Assembly: GCA_019321725.1 (NCBI GenBank)
Contig: CM033113.1
Location: 1,550,001 to 1,614,000, forward strand
DNA length: 64,000 nucleotides
DNA from: Paulownia fortunei
Taxonomy: Eukaryota; Streptophyta; Magnoliopsida; Lamiales; Paulowniaceae
Direction of reading: 5' to 3'
Shown: positions 50,018 through 62,556 of the stretch, one piece after another
Position numbering within the stretch: position 1 is the first letter of the stretch
Layout: the number at the start of each line of letters is the position of its first letter
The notes under the pieces: model-generated
Told to the model about the DNA's origin: nothing
The model's input: the letters and a program-made list of their open reading frames with translations, nothing else
Database searches by the model: none
Position numbers and translations under genes: made by a program

Positions 50018-53000
50018 TCCATGACGTGAATTATTGAGCTATGTATTGCGACATTCGACCAACCTAAATTATCACTAGATATGAATGGACATATACCATA
50101 TTATGCAAGCTTGGCCTTTGTACAAATTAAATGAAACAAACAAACAATAAAAAGGATAGCCTTTTGGTGCATGGAATGGAAGGGAGCGATGGTGGGTGGG
50201 GGTGTACGCGTACTATCTTTGGGGCCCATCACTTTTCCAGACCCCCACCCCACCACCAACCTCACATAGTACTTCCGTGGACCAAACTTTTTAATTTTTT
50301 TTTTTTGCAGTATGTTGCTATGAATTTCTAGCCATATGCAAAACTTACTGTATTTTTAAGGAAAAACATTTTAATTTTCATAATAAAAAATTTATATATC
50401 TTACTTAAATAAAAAAAATCATTCCTGTTGATGGGAAAATACTAAAATAACTATTTTACCCTTAAATAATACTAGATGTTTCTGAATAGTCACGTTTTTA
50501 TTTGTGAACTCTGACTCAACCCGAAACTCGAGTTGGATTGACTCGAAACAAGGACTGTTGGTGATTGGACTTCATGAGACGTCATGATCGATAAGATTAT
50601 GACAAATGGATCTTATCATGTGTGGCTCAAGTAAACTAACCATTATAAAAACTATAATATTTAGTTGTTATAAGATAATTTCACTCTCAATATTCACTTT
50701 GCTATTAGTTCTTATTGACTTCTGAATTTGAACTGACTTAAGTATGAAAAGATTATAGTTGAAAGTCATTTTAATAAATTTAACATGTATTGGTGTGACA
50801 TATCATTTTTAATTAAAGTATCTAAAATCAATCGAGATCAATCTGACTCACACTAAAATATATTAATTTTGATAAAATCACGGTTTTGAAATTTGACAGC
50901 ATATGGTGAAATTGATGCTATTAGATCTTTATTTTGTCACATACATTGAAGTTTAAAATTCAAATTGCTAGGTAGGTTCAATGTAACGACAGTCTCAAAA
51001 TATGAAAAACCTTTGAAAATATTTGTTGTTGAGAATATTTAAAAACACTGGCGGGTAGTCCATTTCCAATACTGGAGCAGCAAAATCATGTGATTTCATT
51101 CACAGAAGAATAATTAAGGAGAAGGTCAAAGAATGTGAAATATTTTGTCCCTCAAATACTATAATAATAAAAGTTTATACTGTGAAAATTAGAATCTGTA
51201 AAGCAACACAGTCTTTTAAAAAAAAAAAAAAAAACACAATGTGTTAGGTAAAAAATTAGACACACTATTTTTGAATGAATAGCTTATTTACAACAAACAT
51301 GAATTTCACATGTAATTACTGTTACCGAAAGTTATAACGGGCTCTTAAGAACGGCGTCGCAGCCTGCAACAGAATGATAAGGTACCCCCAAAACAAAGAA
51401 CAAATGTAAAAGGAGTGGTCCATAACCCTAGCAAGTACGGGGACGGTACTAGAAATCCGTATCCCGTTCTGATCTTTTTGTTGTCCAAGCAGAAATAATG
51501 GGAAAAATTGAGGATGATTTTACTGAAAGAGCCCACAACCCCCCCCCCCCCCTCCACCCCGCCAACCCACCCGCCGTTAGGTTAACTATCTGAACCTTCC
51601 ATGATTAAGACAGTCTCTCTCTCTCTATTACAATTTACAGTACATGAGATGAGCCTACAATTGCTGGTCCATCGTACACATGCGATTCTTGATTTCTTCG
51701 TATACGCAATAGATTCTTGGTTGTCTGGTTTTGTTGTTTGGTGACAGGTTACCTTTCAATAGCCAACCCCGGCCCATGCAATAAAAAGAGTTTAAATGAA
51801 GGCTGCAGACTTTCAGATTAAGAGCATTATATTAATATTCAAGATAATTAATATTTTTAGTCAAATATAAAAAATTTCTTTATTAATTATTTTCTTTTTG
51901 ACTCTTGATATTAAAGAAAAAAAAAGGGGGGGGGGAAAGAAAAAGAAAAGAGAAAGGGAATTTTGAGTTGGTCTCCTTTGGGATAAGAAAAGACTTTCAA
52001 CTAGCTAATGAATAGATACCAGGTCAAAAAACCATTGATAGCTCTCAAGAGGCAACTTGCACGTGTTGTGTCAAGTTCTATCAGATAAAAATGGCAATGG
52101 AAGGCTTTTTGCTTTGTGTTTCCTAGTTTCCTTCTTTCACTCTTCTAGTTCTATGTATTGTTCATTTATGCACATTATCTATATTATTCAAAATAAAATT
52201 GAAAAAGAACCTTATAGTATTTGGGACCTTTGGGTTGCGTCAAGAGGGTCTATTAACACCCTTTTTTTTTTTTTTTCTTTTTATCGGAGTTAAATTTCAT
52301 AAAGATTTATCTAATTACTTATATGACTTTGATGCCCGTGTATTTAATTTGCGTCTTAACTCTTAATTCCAAATTTAAATTTAGGGTTTTAGATTTAGGT
52401 GCATTTATGGAGTGCCCAACAACACAGTTGAAAATGCACGTAGAAAGCCAAAACAAAATTCCAAGACACATAAAATGCAAGTGCATTTTAGCAAACTTTT
52501 TCTCCAATTTGTTAGGTGTGAACCCTATCGCACATTTTCCCTATTTCAACATGAACAAATTTTTTTTAGGTGTGTAGCAAAGTGCATTCTTCTTGTACTG
52601 TTGACACGACAATTTTATGAATAATATTTCTTGCATGTGTCTAAGCATAGGCAAGAAACTAATGGTGCGTATTTATGTTTCTTGTTTCTTTTCAATTGAA
52701 AATGGCCTTGGGTTAGGAGATAATATCTACTATTCTACTTTGCAGTTAGTTATAAAAAAAAAACATATATTTTTCGTTGCATAATATATATGGCTCGATT
52801 TCATCGTATCAACTAGTTTTATTTTAATAATTAATTAATATAGTGCTCGAAACCAATATATGCGTGCTGTGAAATAATTAGGGACCTAGGTAAGAGTTAA
52901 GGGAGCTAACAGGGCAGATCCTCTCTTCAATTCTATAAAGTTTTTAAAATAGTATAAATTTTAAATATTACATTATTAAATTTTCAAATATTGTTCCCAA

Positions 53001-54960
53001 AAAATTTGTTGTGAATTTAACACGATGAAGGTCTGTAGCAAATAATAGAACAGGATGGGTGGGGTTGGGTGCTTTAATGGGCATTATGACCCGTATAGGT
53101 ACTTCTTGGACCTGCCTAATCCTATTTCCCACCCTTACTAATGAATTGAAGTCGGTAAATGGGAAAACTTTTTTCCTCCAAACAGTGCATGTGTATCATT
53201 TATAGTGAGATGACCCCCCACGGAGAAAAATTCCATTCCCATCATTTGCCTGAAATGGGTTATAAGATCGTTCAATGTATGATAATCATTCTATTTAAAT
53301 TACAAAATTCAACTTAGGTAATCAGATAGTTCATGAAAATTAATTTTGAGCAATATTGTTAGATTATTTTTTTATTGGATTGTTTGAATTAATGACACTA
53401 AGATAATTATTGATTTTATACACCCATTTTGATTTTTGAGTCTGGCAATGCTCATTAGGTACTACTACCCATATTGGGGGTACTATGGTGAAATTCTAAA
53501 TTATATATGATAATATCAGTATTTTATTTAATTAAATTATAATGTGAAAATTTAACAATTCATACACCTATTTAAGTATTACACAGATATATCGATTATA
53601 TATTTTGATGTACATAATTAAAAAAATGGAATTAATTGGTACACAAAATTGTGTTGGCAAATATCACTATACTAACGAAAATTGGACGCAATACGGGAAA
53701 ATCAATTTAAACTAGATTTCCTCGTTGCCTTCTCATATTGAAGTAATATCAGCCAAAAATTCAAAATGGCCGCAGCTTTTATTTTAATGTCATAAATGGC
53801 CGCATTATTGGACAATTTAGATCAAAACCTTGCAATAAATTGAAGTTCCCACATTTGTGGTTGTCTTGAAATTTTCGGATCATACAATTATTTAAAGTAG
53901 TTATAGAAATTAGACAAATTATTGTCTTACTATAAAAAAAACATTAATTTCTTAATTAATTCGATAATAAATCAATAGAAAATATGTGCTCCTCCTTTTT
54001 GGAGATGAGTATCTATCGTTTTTTCATCTCAAATCAACTTGATAATTTTTAAATATAATTATAAAATAATTAAATAAATTTTGAAAAACCACTTGATTAT
54101 ATAAAAAATATATCAAATGCTGTTTCTTGAAAGTTTTGTAATATCAAAATCACCAAATAGGTAGTGTAACGAGTTAGTCCAAAATTCCATTAAATGAGCT
54201 AAAATTTATATTTAAAAATACTAAAATATATTTTCCTCAAAATTAAGTAATTCAGTAATCTTCTTTCATAGTATCAAGTATAATAAAAATGTGGATAACT
54301 CAATAAAAACAAGAAAAATAAAGATTCAATCCCTAATTATTCTAGTTTAGTGAATCATCAAAATTTTCAAATCACACCATACATACACAAAGATTTAAGA
54401 GGAATGTGAAGAATGATGCATCAGCTAGCTTTTAAGCTTTATCCAAAACATTAATTGCCAAAAACAAAATTAAATAAAAAAACAGAAAAAAATGAATAAT
54501 GGGCATTAATAATAACAATTCCTAGTTGGGCTGGCACTGGCCCATAAATGACAGCAATCCATCAGATCTTTCATGGCAAAAAATAACCCAACGTCCTAAT
54601 CTCTTAAGCCCCACTTCACTTGGCATTTATTTATCCACAGCCCCACGAGAGAGAAAATCAATCAAAAAAAGGAAGTGGAAAGGGTACAACAGTAATTTAA
54701 TTCTCCTAAGGTCTAATTATTGCATGGTCCACTGCTCCTACCACACCCTCTCTCAAGAAAAAAAAGGAAAAAAAAATCTGACACACTCCCTCTCTCTCTA
54801 CCATGGCTTAAAATAAAAAAAAATGACATCTGATGAAATGGAAAAAGGTTGCATTGAATATTGACTGATTGGAGCAGAGGAGAGAGAAAACTGATACAGA
54901 GAGAGGAACATAATATACTGCTACTTCTAACTCTATAATACTCCTAGATAGCGGTAGATG
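50018..54960. other. Spacer and distal upstream region of ARF6
   Basis: About 4.9 kb with no credible gene. A GC-richer patch at ~50150–50290 (GGTGGGTGGGGGTGTACGCG, GGGGCCCATCAC) and a C-tract at ~51539–51551 stand out. Sequence at 54520–54800, including CCATCAGATC and TGGTCCACTGCTCC, is closest to the ARF6 promoter. AuxRE, light or clock elements were not systematically searched. Confidence 0.5.
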
Positions 54961-54970
54961 TATATATTTG
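54961..54970 (+). promoter_or_regulatory. Likely ARF6 TATA box
   Basis: TATATATTTG just upstream of a GA-rich tract and about 1.09 kb before the ARF6 ATG. A TATA element followed within ~30 bp by a long GA/CT-rich leader is a common plant layout. The transcription start is inferred near 54990–55000. Confidence 0.5.
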
Positions 54971-54973
54971 CGC

Positions 54974-54975
<2 letters not shown>

Positions 54976-55009
<34 letters not shown>
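54976..55009 (+). repeat. (AG)17 microsatellite at the start of the ARF6 leader
   Basis: An uninterrupted AG dinucleotide run of 34 bases immediately after the TATA-like element. GA/CT repeats around plant transcription starts can bind BPC-type GAGA factors; that role is inferred here. Confidence 0.9.
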
Positions 55010-55012
<3 letters not shown>

Positions 55013-55035
55013 TAGTAATTGTTTGGAGACTATTT

Positions 55036-56056
55036 ATGAAGTGACAAGCAGAGGAAAAACTGTATTATCTCAGATTCACCATTTCCACTACTAGCACTTC
55101 TTATCAAAGCCTTCTGTTGTTTGTTTTAAATATATATACCTTTGTGCCTGTGCTCAGTGGTAGGCGCACGCGCATGCATCGGTGGAGTTGATTTATAGTC
55201 TTGTGTGAAAATCTGTGCTTGGAACAGAAGACCCTTTGTGCTGGTTGAGGCAAAATGGGCTTAGCATATGCTTAATTCTGAGCCAAAACAGTTGAATTTC
55301 GTTAAGAAAAAATCGGGTTTTTAGTTGTGGGGTTTTTGCTTTGTGAAGAATCTTGGTGCTGGAAGCTTTGTCTTTGTAACTTTCTTGCGAGTGTTGGTTC
55401 GGTCCTGAGATACTGAGATCTGAAGAGAGGTGGAAAGTTTGTGCTCTTTGAGTTTTTTCTGAATTGCAAATTTCTTGAACCCAATTTTGTTGGATTTAAA
55501 GCGTTCTTTTCTATTTTTTGGTTAAGTTGGAGCTTATTGGTGTAAATTCTGAGCTTAAGCTAAAGATAGTTGTTTGGGGGATTTTGAGCTGAAATGTGGT
55601 GGTTCTTTAGTTGATGGGTTGGCCTGTGAGTTTCTTGATTGCATATTTCTGTATTTGGGGGCAATTGGTGACGAAGATCGAGAACTGATGATGCTGAATT
55701 TTTTTACAGTTTGCAGTGGAATAGGTTTTGGTTGAACATTTTCGGAGGGAGCCTAATCTCTTCTCTTCATGTGAAGGCTTTATCTTCTGTAAGTTCTTTA
55801 AGTTTCATATACAGCTGGTGGTGAATTGGTGGAGGGAAGGGGGCAACTAAAGTCACTTCATGCGTTGGATTTTTGGTGGGTTATTCAGAGGATAAAGAGC
55901 AGGTATTATGCTATTTTGGGGTAAAAAGGAGGTACAGGAAGCTGTAGTTTTTTTTTTTTTTTTGGAACCATAGGTTGGGGGATTTTTGATGATTCGTTTG
56001 GATATTTTGTAGTTATTGCTGTTTTCTTGCTGCTCCAACCTTTTTGAATCTGCAAA
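55036..56056 (+). promoter_or_regulatory. ARF6 5' leader with multiple upstream ORFs
   Basis: If transcribed without splicing, the leader has at least ten short uORFs. Seen: 55036–55044 (2 codons plus stop), 55174–55191, 55255–55275, 55268–55324 (18 aa), 55594–55614, 55614–55688 (24 aa), 55688–55735 (15 aa), a bare ATGTGA start-stop at 55769–55774, and 55860–55895, then further ones. Two neighbouring pairs overlap as TGATG, so one stop shares bases with the next start. uORF-dependent translation is known for several Arabidopsis ARF mRNAs. A leader intron could remove some of these; 'cttctgtaagtt' at ~55783 is a possible donor. Confidence 0.6.
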
Positions 56057-59000
56057 ATGAAATTCTCTGCTGGCTTAAATCAGCAGTCTCCTGAAGGTAA
56101 AATTGTTCTCTTCCTTTTTGTTTCATTTGGTGATGTTTTTGGGTTGCACAACTACGAGATTGACGTTGTGTTCTTCTAGAGAGAGTTGATATGTCATCTT
56201 CATTTGTTTTGGCTTTTCAAGTAAATTTTTTATTAATTTCTTTCCAAGGCAAATCTACAAAAGAAGAACTTCGATTCTCTTTCTTCAATTTTCATTTCCT
56301 TTCTTTCTTTCTTTCGCTTTTTTTTTTTTCTGGAGGGGCGGTGAGGGTTTGTTGGGGAGGTTGACCGTTACGCCTTTCCTTTTGTAAAAATTAAAATTAC
56401 AAAGTCATTTTCTTGCCAGGGTATCTTTCTACATGGTCATCGTTGTTATGATTGCTAGCCCTTCGTTCAGTTCTTTCTATTTAATATACCTTGTGGTTTG
56501 GAAATATATATGGAAAAGAAAAAGGGCATTGTGGCCAATTCTTCAGTCTTTAGCAGTGTTTTAGAACTGATAATCTTCTGGAATTTGATTAGCAGGAGAT
56601 AAGAACTGCCTAAATTCTGAACTTTGGCATGCCTGTGCGGGTCCTCTTGTTTCTCTACCTTCTATTGGAAGTCATGTGGTGTATTTTCCTCAGGGCCACA
56701 GCGAGCAGGTTTACTTCTAGCTTTTTCAAATTTAGCTTATGTTAGCAGACCAAATTTATATCTGTGTTCCTGGAAAAGCCTGCTTTTACATCGGAACGGG
56801 AAAATGAAAAACTGTTAATATCTATAAAGAAGCATCAAGGTGTCTTGCCTGCTCCATCTTCAAGAGCATTAATTTCTCTTTCTTCCTAAAATTTGCAATT
56901 ATATTATTCCATTTTCTATGTAGAATATGTCTGTTTTATCCTTGAAATTTGAACACTATCTTTTCGAGGATTTTGGCTTACCAATGAAGACATAGATGTC
57001 TTATAAACAGAAAATGTGTTAAAGCTCATAGTTTCTCAATGCATACTGCACAGGTCGCAGTATCTACAAACAAGGAAGTTGATGCTCAGATACCTAATTA
57101 CCCAAGCTTACCTCCACAACTCATTTGCCAGCTTCACAATGTGACGATGCATGTAAGTGGTCTTGAAGTTTTATTGTGTTCCTATTACTCTTGCAGGCAT
57201 GTTCCAGAAGCTTATATTTTGTTTAACCAGGCTGACATAGAGACGGATGAGGTTTATGCTCAAATGACCTTGCAACCATTGAGCCCAGTATGTCACTCTT
57301 ACCTTATCTTAATTAGGTTTTCTATCTTCTTTCCTGTCTGTTTTTTTTTCACTTCATTTCATCCTTACTGCCTCTTCTGCAGCAAGAGCAGAAGGAGGTT
57401 TCCTTCCTTCCAGCAGACTTGGGTGCCCCCAGCAAACAGCCAACAAATTACTTCTGCAAAACTTTGACGGCCAGCGACACCAGTACTCATGGTGGATTTT
57501 CAGTTCCGCGTCGTGCAGCTGAAAAAGTGTTTCCACCATTGGTAAATATTTTTGGCTGTTATAAATTAGAAACTATCCAGATTTATGTTTTTGTTGTCTG
57601 CCATGTATGGTTATACGATTCCCATATACAGGACTTTTCCCAGCAACCTCCAGCACAAGAGTTGATTGCCAGGGATCTTCATAACAATGAGTGGAAATTC
57701 AGACATATATTTCGGGGTGAGTTCTTGATTGTAGAAATAAGGTGGATGGAGGAAAAAGAATTGAAGATATATGCAATTCATAATGTCTTCAGCCTCCATG
57801 TTTTCTTATATCAAAATCCATGGCCTTTCATTTGGGATGAGACTGTACTTTAGCAAAATATCATTTTTCTGCTGTGTGAGGAAGTTAGATATTGTTCTTA
57901 TACTAGGTATCCATAGTTTTTTGAAATTAATCCTTGAAGCTGCAAAATTTGACTGTGGAACACATGGCCTAAAACTATTGTTCAGAAGGTGCCTGATAGT
58001 TATTTCTAATTTTTATATTTAAAATTCTTTTTAATGGGGTAGTTTTTTAGTTTGATAGCATATATTTTTATTCTATGGAATTTGCTTATGTAGAAGTAGA
58101 ACTAATAATTTCTCATGGTATCATTATCTCAGGTCAGCCGAAGAGGCATCTTCTTACAACAGGGTGGAGTGTTTTTGTGAGTGCAAAAAGACTGGTTGCT
58201 GGTGATTCAGTCCTTTTCATATGGTAGGCAATTAATTTCTCTAGATTGTAGTGACATCCCTTTCAAAGTTTCTGTTTCTAAGACTTGTTGGGCATCAAAT
58301 GGAAAGTAACTCTTTGTTGTTATTGTTTTGAGAGTAGCATATGCATAAATTGACACCTGACCTGGTTTGTTTTTGCATTAATTAGGAATGAGAAGAATCA
58401 ATTGCTTCTTGGTATACGACGTGCCAACAGGCCACAAACCGTGATGCCTTCATCAGTTTTATCCAGTGATAGTATGCATCTGGGCCTTCTTGCTGCTGCT
58501 GCTCATGCAGCTGCAACAAATAGCCGTTTCACCATATTTTATAATCCCAGGTATGGTGCTTCCTCAATGATCAATGCCTGCACGATTCATTATCTCCTGA
58601 TTCCACTAACATAATTTTGATTCAGGGCTAGTCCCTCTGAATTTGTCATACCTCTGGCCAAGTATATAAAAGCAGTATATCACACTCGAGTGTCTGTTGG
58701 TATGCGCTTCCGGATGCTGTTTGAAACAGAAGAATCTAGTGTTCGACGGTAAGTTTGACACTTCTTCTTCTGGTTTGGTTGTATATGCTTATCAAGGGCT
58801 TTTCCGTTTTCCTTCTGCTTTTCTAATATCTGGGGTCTAGATTGGGGAGGTTTCTGCAATCCATGTGACTTCCGGAGTCCAGTGTGGTGTTAATTGATTT
58901 CAAATTTTGCACTTATCTGATATATGCGTCTTGTGAAGCTCAATGTAACTCCATCACGTTTCTGTTTGGGTAAATGTAATATCTGCTCTTGGTTCTGTGC

Positions 59001-60019
59001 ACGTGTATGCTCATTTATGCCATTGTATCTTGATTTTTTTTTTATGTCGAGATGTAATTACCTATTTCTGTACGGCTTCTGAAATGTGCTCGACTCCAGC
59101 TACATGGGCACAATAACTGGCATAAGTGACCTGGATCCTGTTAGGTGGCCAAATTCACACTGGCGATCAGTTAAGGTATGTCACGCATCCTAAGTTTCCT
59201 ACTCATTCTCAGAGTATGTAGGTAGATACATGTGGTGTTAACCGCTCCCACTGCTTTGAAAAGTACTGTAATGAGACTGCTTTTTGAGATGTGTTACATA
59301 GGGGCCAAATAATGTTTTGCATGGATTTTAAATGTGCAAAGAGCTAGATTTTAGGCTGCAAAGCTGAGGGTCATGCCACTACGCTCAACCTGGATCAAGT
59401 AGACAGCCTATGGGGAGTTTATAGGGGCAAAATACCCCATGGTACAGATCCATGGATCCTCTTGTTAGGATTTAACATAACTTTTTGTCATATACAGAGG
59501 TTGTAGAGAGTGACTGGGTGTAGGGAGGATTAAAGTGAGTGACCGAACAATATTTTTGTAGTCTTTTATATATATTTATTGGGGATTTATGGTCTCTGTC
59601 TGTTAACATAGTCGTCACTGAGAGGAACCAAGTATATATATATATGTTTTTTCTCGTGCTCCCCTTCTTCTTCTTCTTCTTATTGTTTATAGGCTGTGGG
59701 TTTGTTTTAATCACAATGAAATCAAAGACCTGTCTCGATTTACTTGTAATTGTGTACGTGAAATCAAATTTTACTGTTTGATGCAGGTTGGCTGGGACGA
59801 ATCTACAGCTGGGGATAGGCAGCCAAGAGTGTCTCTTTGGGAAATTGAGCCTTTAACCACATTCCCCATGTATCCATCACCATTTCCTCTAAGACTGAAG
59901 CGACCATGGCCACCAGGTCTCCCCTCCTTCACTGGTATGAGTCCAATTTTTCTTTCTACATGCCACAAATGAATGTACCTGAGTTTGGTACTGCCAATAT
60001 CTCCTTCGTGCGTGTTGCA

Positions 60020-60059
<40 letters not shown>

Positions 60060-62556
60060 GATCCCCAACTAAAAAAGTGATGGAACTAGTTTTTTGTTAC
60101 CTATTTAATGTTTCATCTTTTAATTCCCTTGTTATCACAAGCCATTGAGCAGTAAGGTCAGAAATTTGATCTCCAAGTTAGTTTTGTGGTATAATCTGTA
60201 TTGTTCACTGTACCTAGGGATGAAGACTGATGACATGGGATTAAATTCTTCCTTCATTTGGCACCGTGGAGACATTGGAGACCGAGGAATGCAATCTCTC
60301 AACCAAGGAATGGGTGTCACACCCTGGATGCAGCCAAGGTTTGACGCATCAGTGCTTGGCATGCAAAATGATATTTACCAAGCTATGGCCACTGCTGCTA
60401 TTCAGGAGATGAGGGTTGTAGACCCTTCCAAACAGATCCTTCCATCAATAATGCAATTCCACCAACCCCAAGTTGTTGGCAGCAGGCCTGCAGGTTTGGT
60501 TCAGCCTCAGATACTACAGCAATGTCAGTCTTCAGCTCCCTTTCTTCAAAGTCTTCCAGGAAGCCAGTCTCAGGCACCACCACAATCACATGCTAACCTT
60601 CAGCAGCAACTGCTTCATCAAAACTCATTCAATAATGTTCAGATCCAGCAGCAGCATCAACAACATCAGCAGTCTACTCCGATGCAACATGTTATTGATC
60701 CTCAGCAGGTTTCATCTGTTGCACCTATCCTGTCTCAATTGTCTTCAATCTCTCAAGCTCAGTCTCAGACAACGCAGTCCATGTCTTCCGTGCATCAGAA
60801 CTTTTCAGAGTCAAATGTGAAACCTGTTGTTGGCAATATTAATTCTCCTTTACACAGTTTATTGGGTTCAGTCACCCAGGATGAGGCATCCAACCTTCTT
60901 AATGTGCCTAGATCCAGCAACTTATTATCTTCTAGTGGCTGGCCAACAAAGCGGGTTGCTCTTGACTCTCTTCTTTCTGGTGGTATATCACAGGCTATTT
61001 CAACCCAGATCGATCAGTTAGGATCATCAAACACAAATGTAACCCACAATCCTGTTTCTTTACCTCCATTTCCTGGTAGAGAGTGCTTGATAGAGCAAGA
61101 AGGAAGTAATGATCCCCAAAACCACTTTCTCTTTGGGGTTAATATAGATTCCTCCTCCCTTCTTATGCAGAATGGTATCACAAACCTTAAGGGAGTTGGT
61201 AGTGACAGTGATAATGCAACTATAGCCTTTGCCTCTTCCAGCTACATGAGTAGCTCTGGTGCTGATTACTCACTCAACCCTACTGTGACTTCAAGCAGTT
61301 GTATAGACGAGTCAGGTTTTCTGCTGTCTTCCGATAATGTGGGACATGCAAATCCACCCAATAGAACCTTTGTTAAGGTAAGTTGCAATAATAATGTTAC
61401 CCTGAGGTAAATAGTGTTATTCTGGAAAGATTACTGTATATATCCGTTACTCAATTGAAACATCCTCTTCCTACCCATCTAAATTGGAAGTCATCCTACT
61501 CGCACTAAATGGTATTTTGATTAGTTTTGGAAGGATTGCATTTTGTTTTGGTGGTATAATAATTGTATTCCAACTTGAGCACATTCTAGTGTCAGATAGT
61601 TAATTCAATATTTAATGTGCATCACTGTCATCCACAGGTTTACAAGTCAGGGTCCTTTGGAAGGTCACTTGATATCACCAAGTTTAGCAGCTACCATGAG
61701 CTGCGCAGTGAGCTTGCTCAGATGTTTGGCCTTCAAGGCCAATTGGAAGACCCCTTGAGATCAGGCTGGCAGCTTGTATTTGTAGACCGAGAAAATGATG
61801 TTCTTCTTCTTGGCGATGACCCCTGGCCGTAAGTTTCCCATTTAACTTATGTTCATAATAGAAACAACAGTCTTCTTCATAAGGTTAAATCACGGGATTA
61901 AGCGCCCCACATTAATTTGCATCCAAATGGGTGACCCACGTGGCATGGAGTGGAACACAGTTATTTGTGTCTACCCTATTTTTTTCAAGTTCAGAAAACC
62001 CACACAAACCAATTGCTTGTTGTGTTCGTGTAGTATACGTAGATCATGTCATTGCCACTCTTAAATGGGACTGCAAGGGCATTACTTGTATTGCAGGATG
62101 TGAATCTTGCTCTATTCATTTGGTTATGTTCTGACTTAGCATCTCCATTCAGGTCAAGAGCTCCTTGTGTGTATGCCTTGTTTATAAATGATTACATGCT
62201 TCTGCTATCAATAGTCTTTTTCTTTTCTTTAATCTTATGCAAATGAAGCACTTATTTGTAATGCTTTGATTCAAGTTAGGTACTTGATTTAATTAAGAAT
62301 AAAAATTCCCCATGGTTTGCTTACCCTTATGCATTTCTCATAATCTTCCAGGGAGTTCGTAAACAGTGTCTGGTGTATCAAGATTCTGTCACCTCAAGAG
62401 GTTCAGGAGATGGGAAAACGAGGCTTGGAACTTCTGAACTCTGTTCCTCTTCAGAGGTTGCCCCTTCCAAATGGCAGTTGTGATGGCTATGCAAGCCGAC
62501 AGGAGGCCAGGAATATGAGTGCTGGCATACCATCTGTTGGGACTCTTGATTTCTGA
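56057..62556 (+). CDS. ARF6: Auxin response factor 6 (ARF6)
   Basis: Role: a class A (activating) auxin response factor that binds AuxRE DNA in the nucleus, interacts with Aux/IAA repressors and, with ARF8, controls flower maturation and hypocotyl growth. Seen: 14 exons at 56057–56096, 56596–56708, 57054–57152, 57231–57287, 57383–57541, 57632–57716, 58133–58223, 58386–58550, 58626–58748, 59100–59175, 59787–59934, 60218–61377, 61638–61828 and 62352–62556; phases agree and total 903 aa. The B3 DNA-binding domain is ~126–228 ([33 protein letters not shown]). The ARF domain is ~253–336 ([32 protein letters not shown]). A Gln-rich activation region (~386–772) is nearly all in exon 12, and a PB1 domain (~770–858) has KVYKSGS and the acidic [14 protein letters not shown]. 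The middle region and the [17 protein letters not shown] motif fit ARF6, not ARF8. The start is fixed by homology. Confidence 0.98.
60020..60060 (+). repeat. (GT)n(GA)n compound microsatellite in an ARF6 intron
   Basis: About eight GT units run directly into about twelve GA units within the intron between exons 11 and 12. It has no predicted effect on splicing borders, since the acceptor is at 60217. Confidence 0.85.
61757..61777 (+). promoter_or_regulatory. miR167 target site in ARF6 exon 13
   Basis: A 21-nt site beginning GAGATCAGGC and ending TGGCAGCTTGT, within codons for RSGWQLV. Compared with the perfect complement of miR167a it differs at four positions (two at the site's 3' end, one at its 5' end, one internal), the same pattern as the validated Arabidopsis ARF6 site. 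It predicts cleavage of the transcript by miR167-loaded AGO1. Confidence 0.95.
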
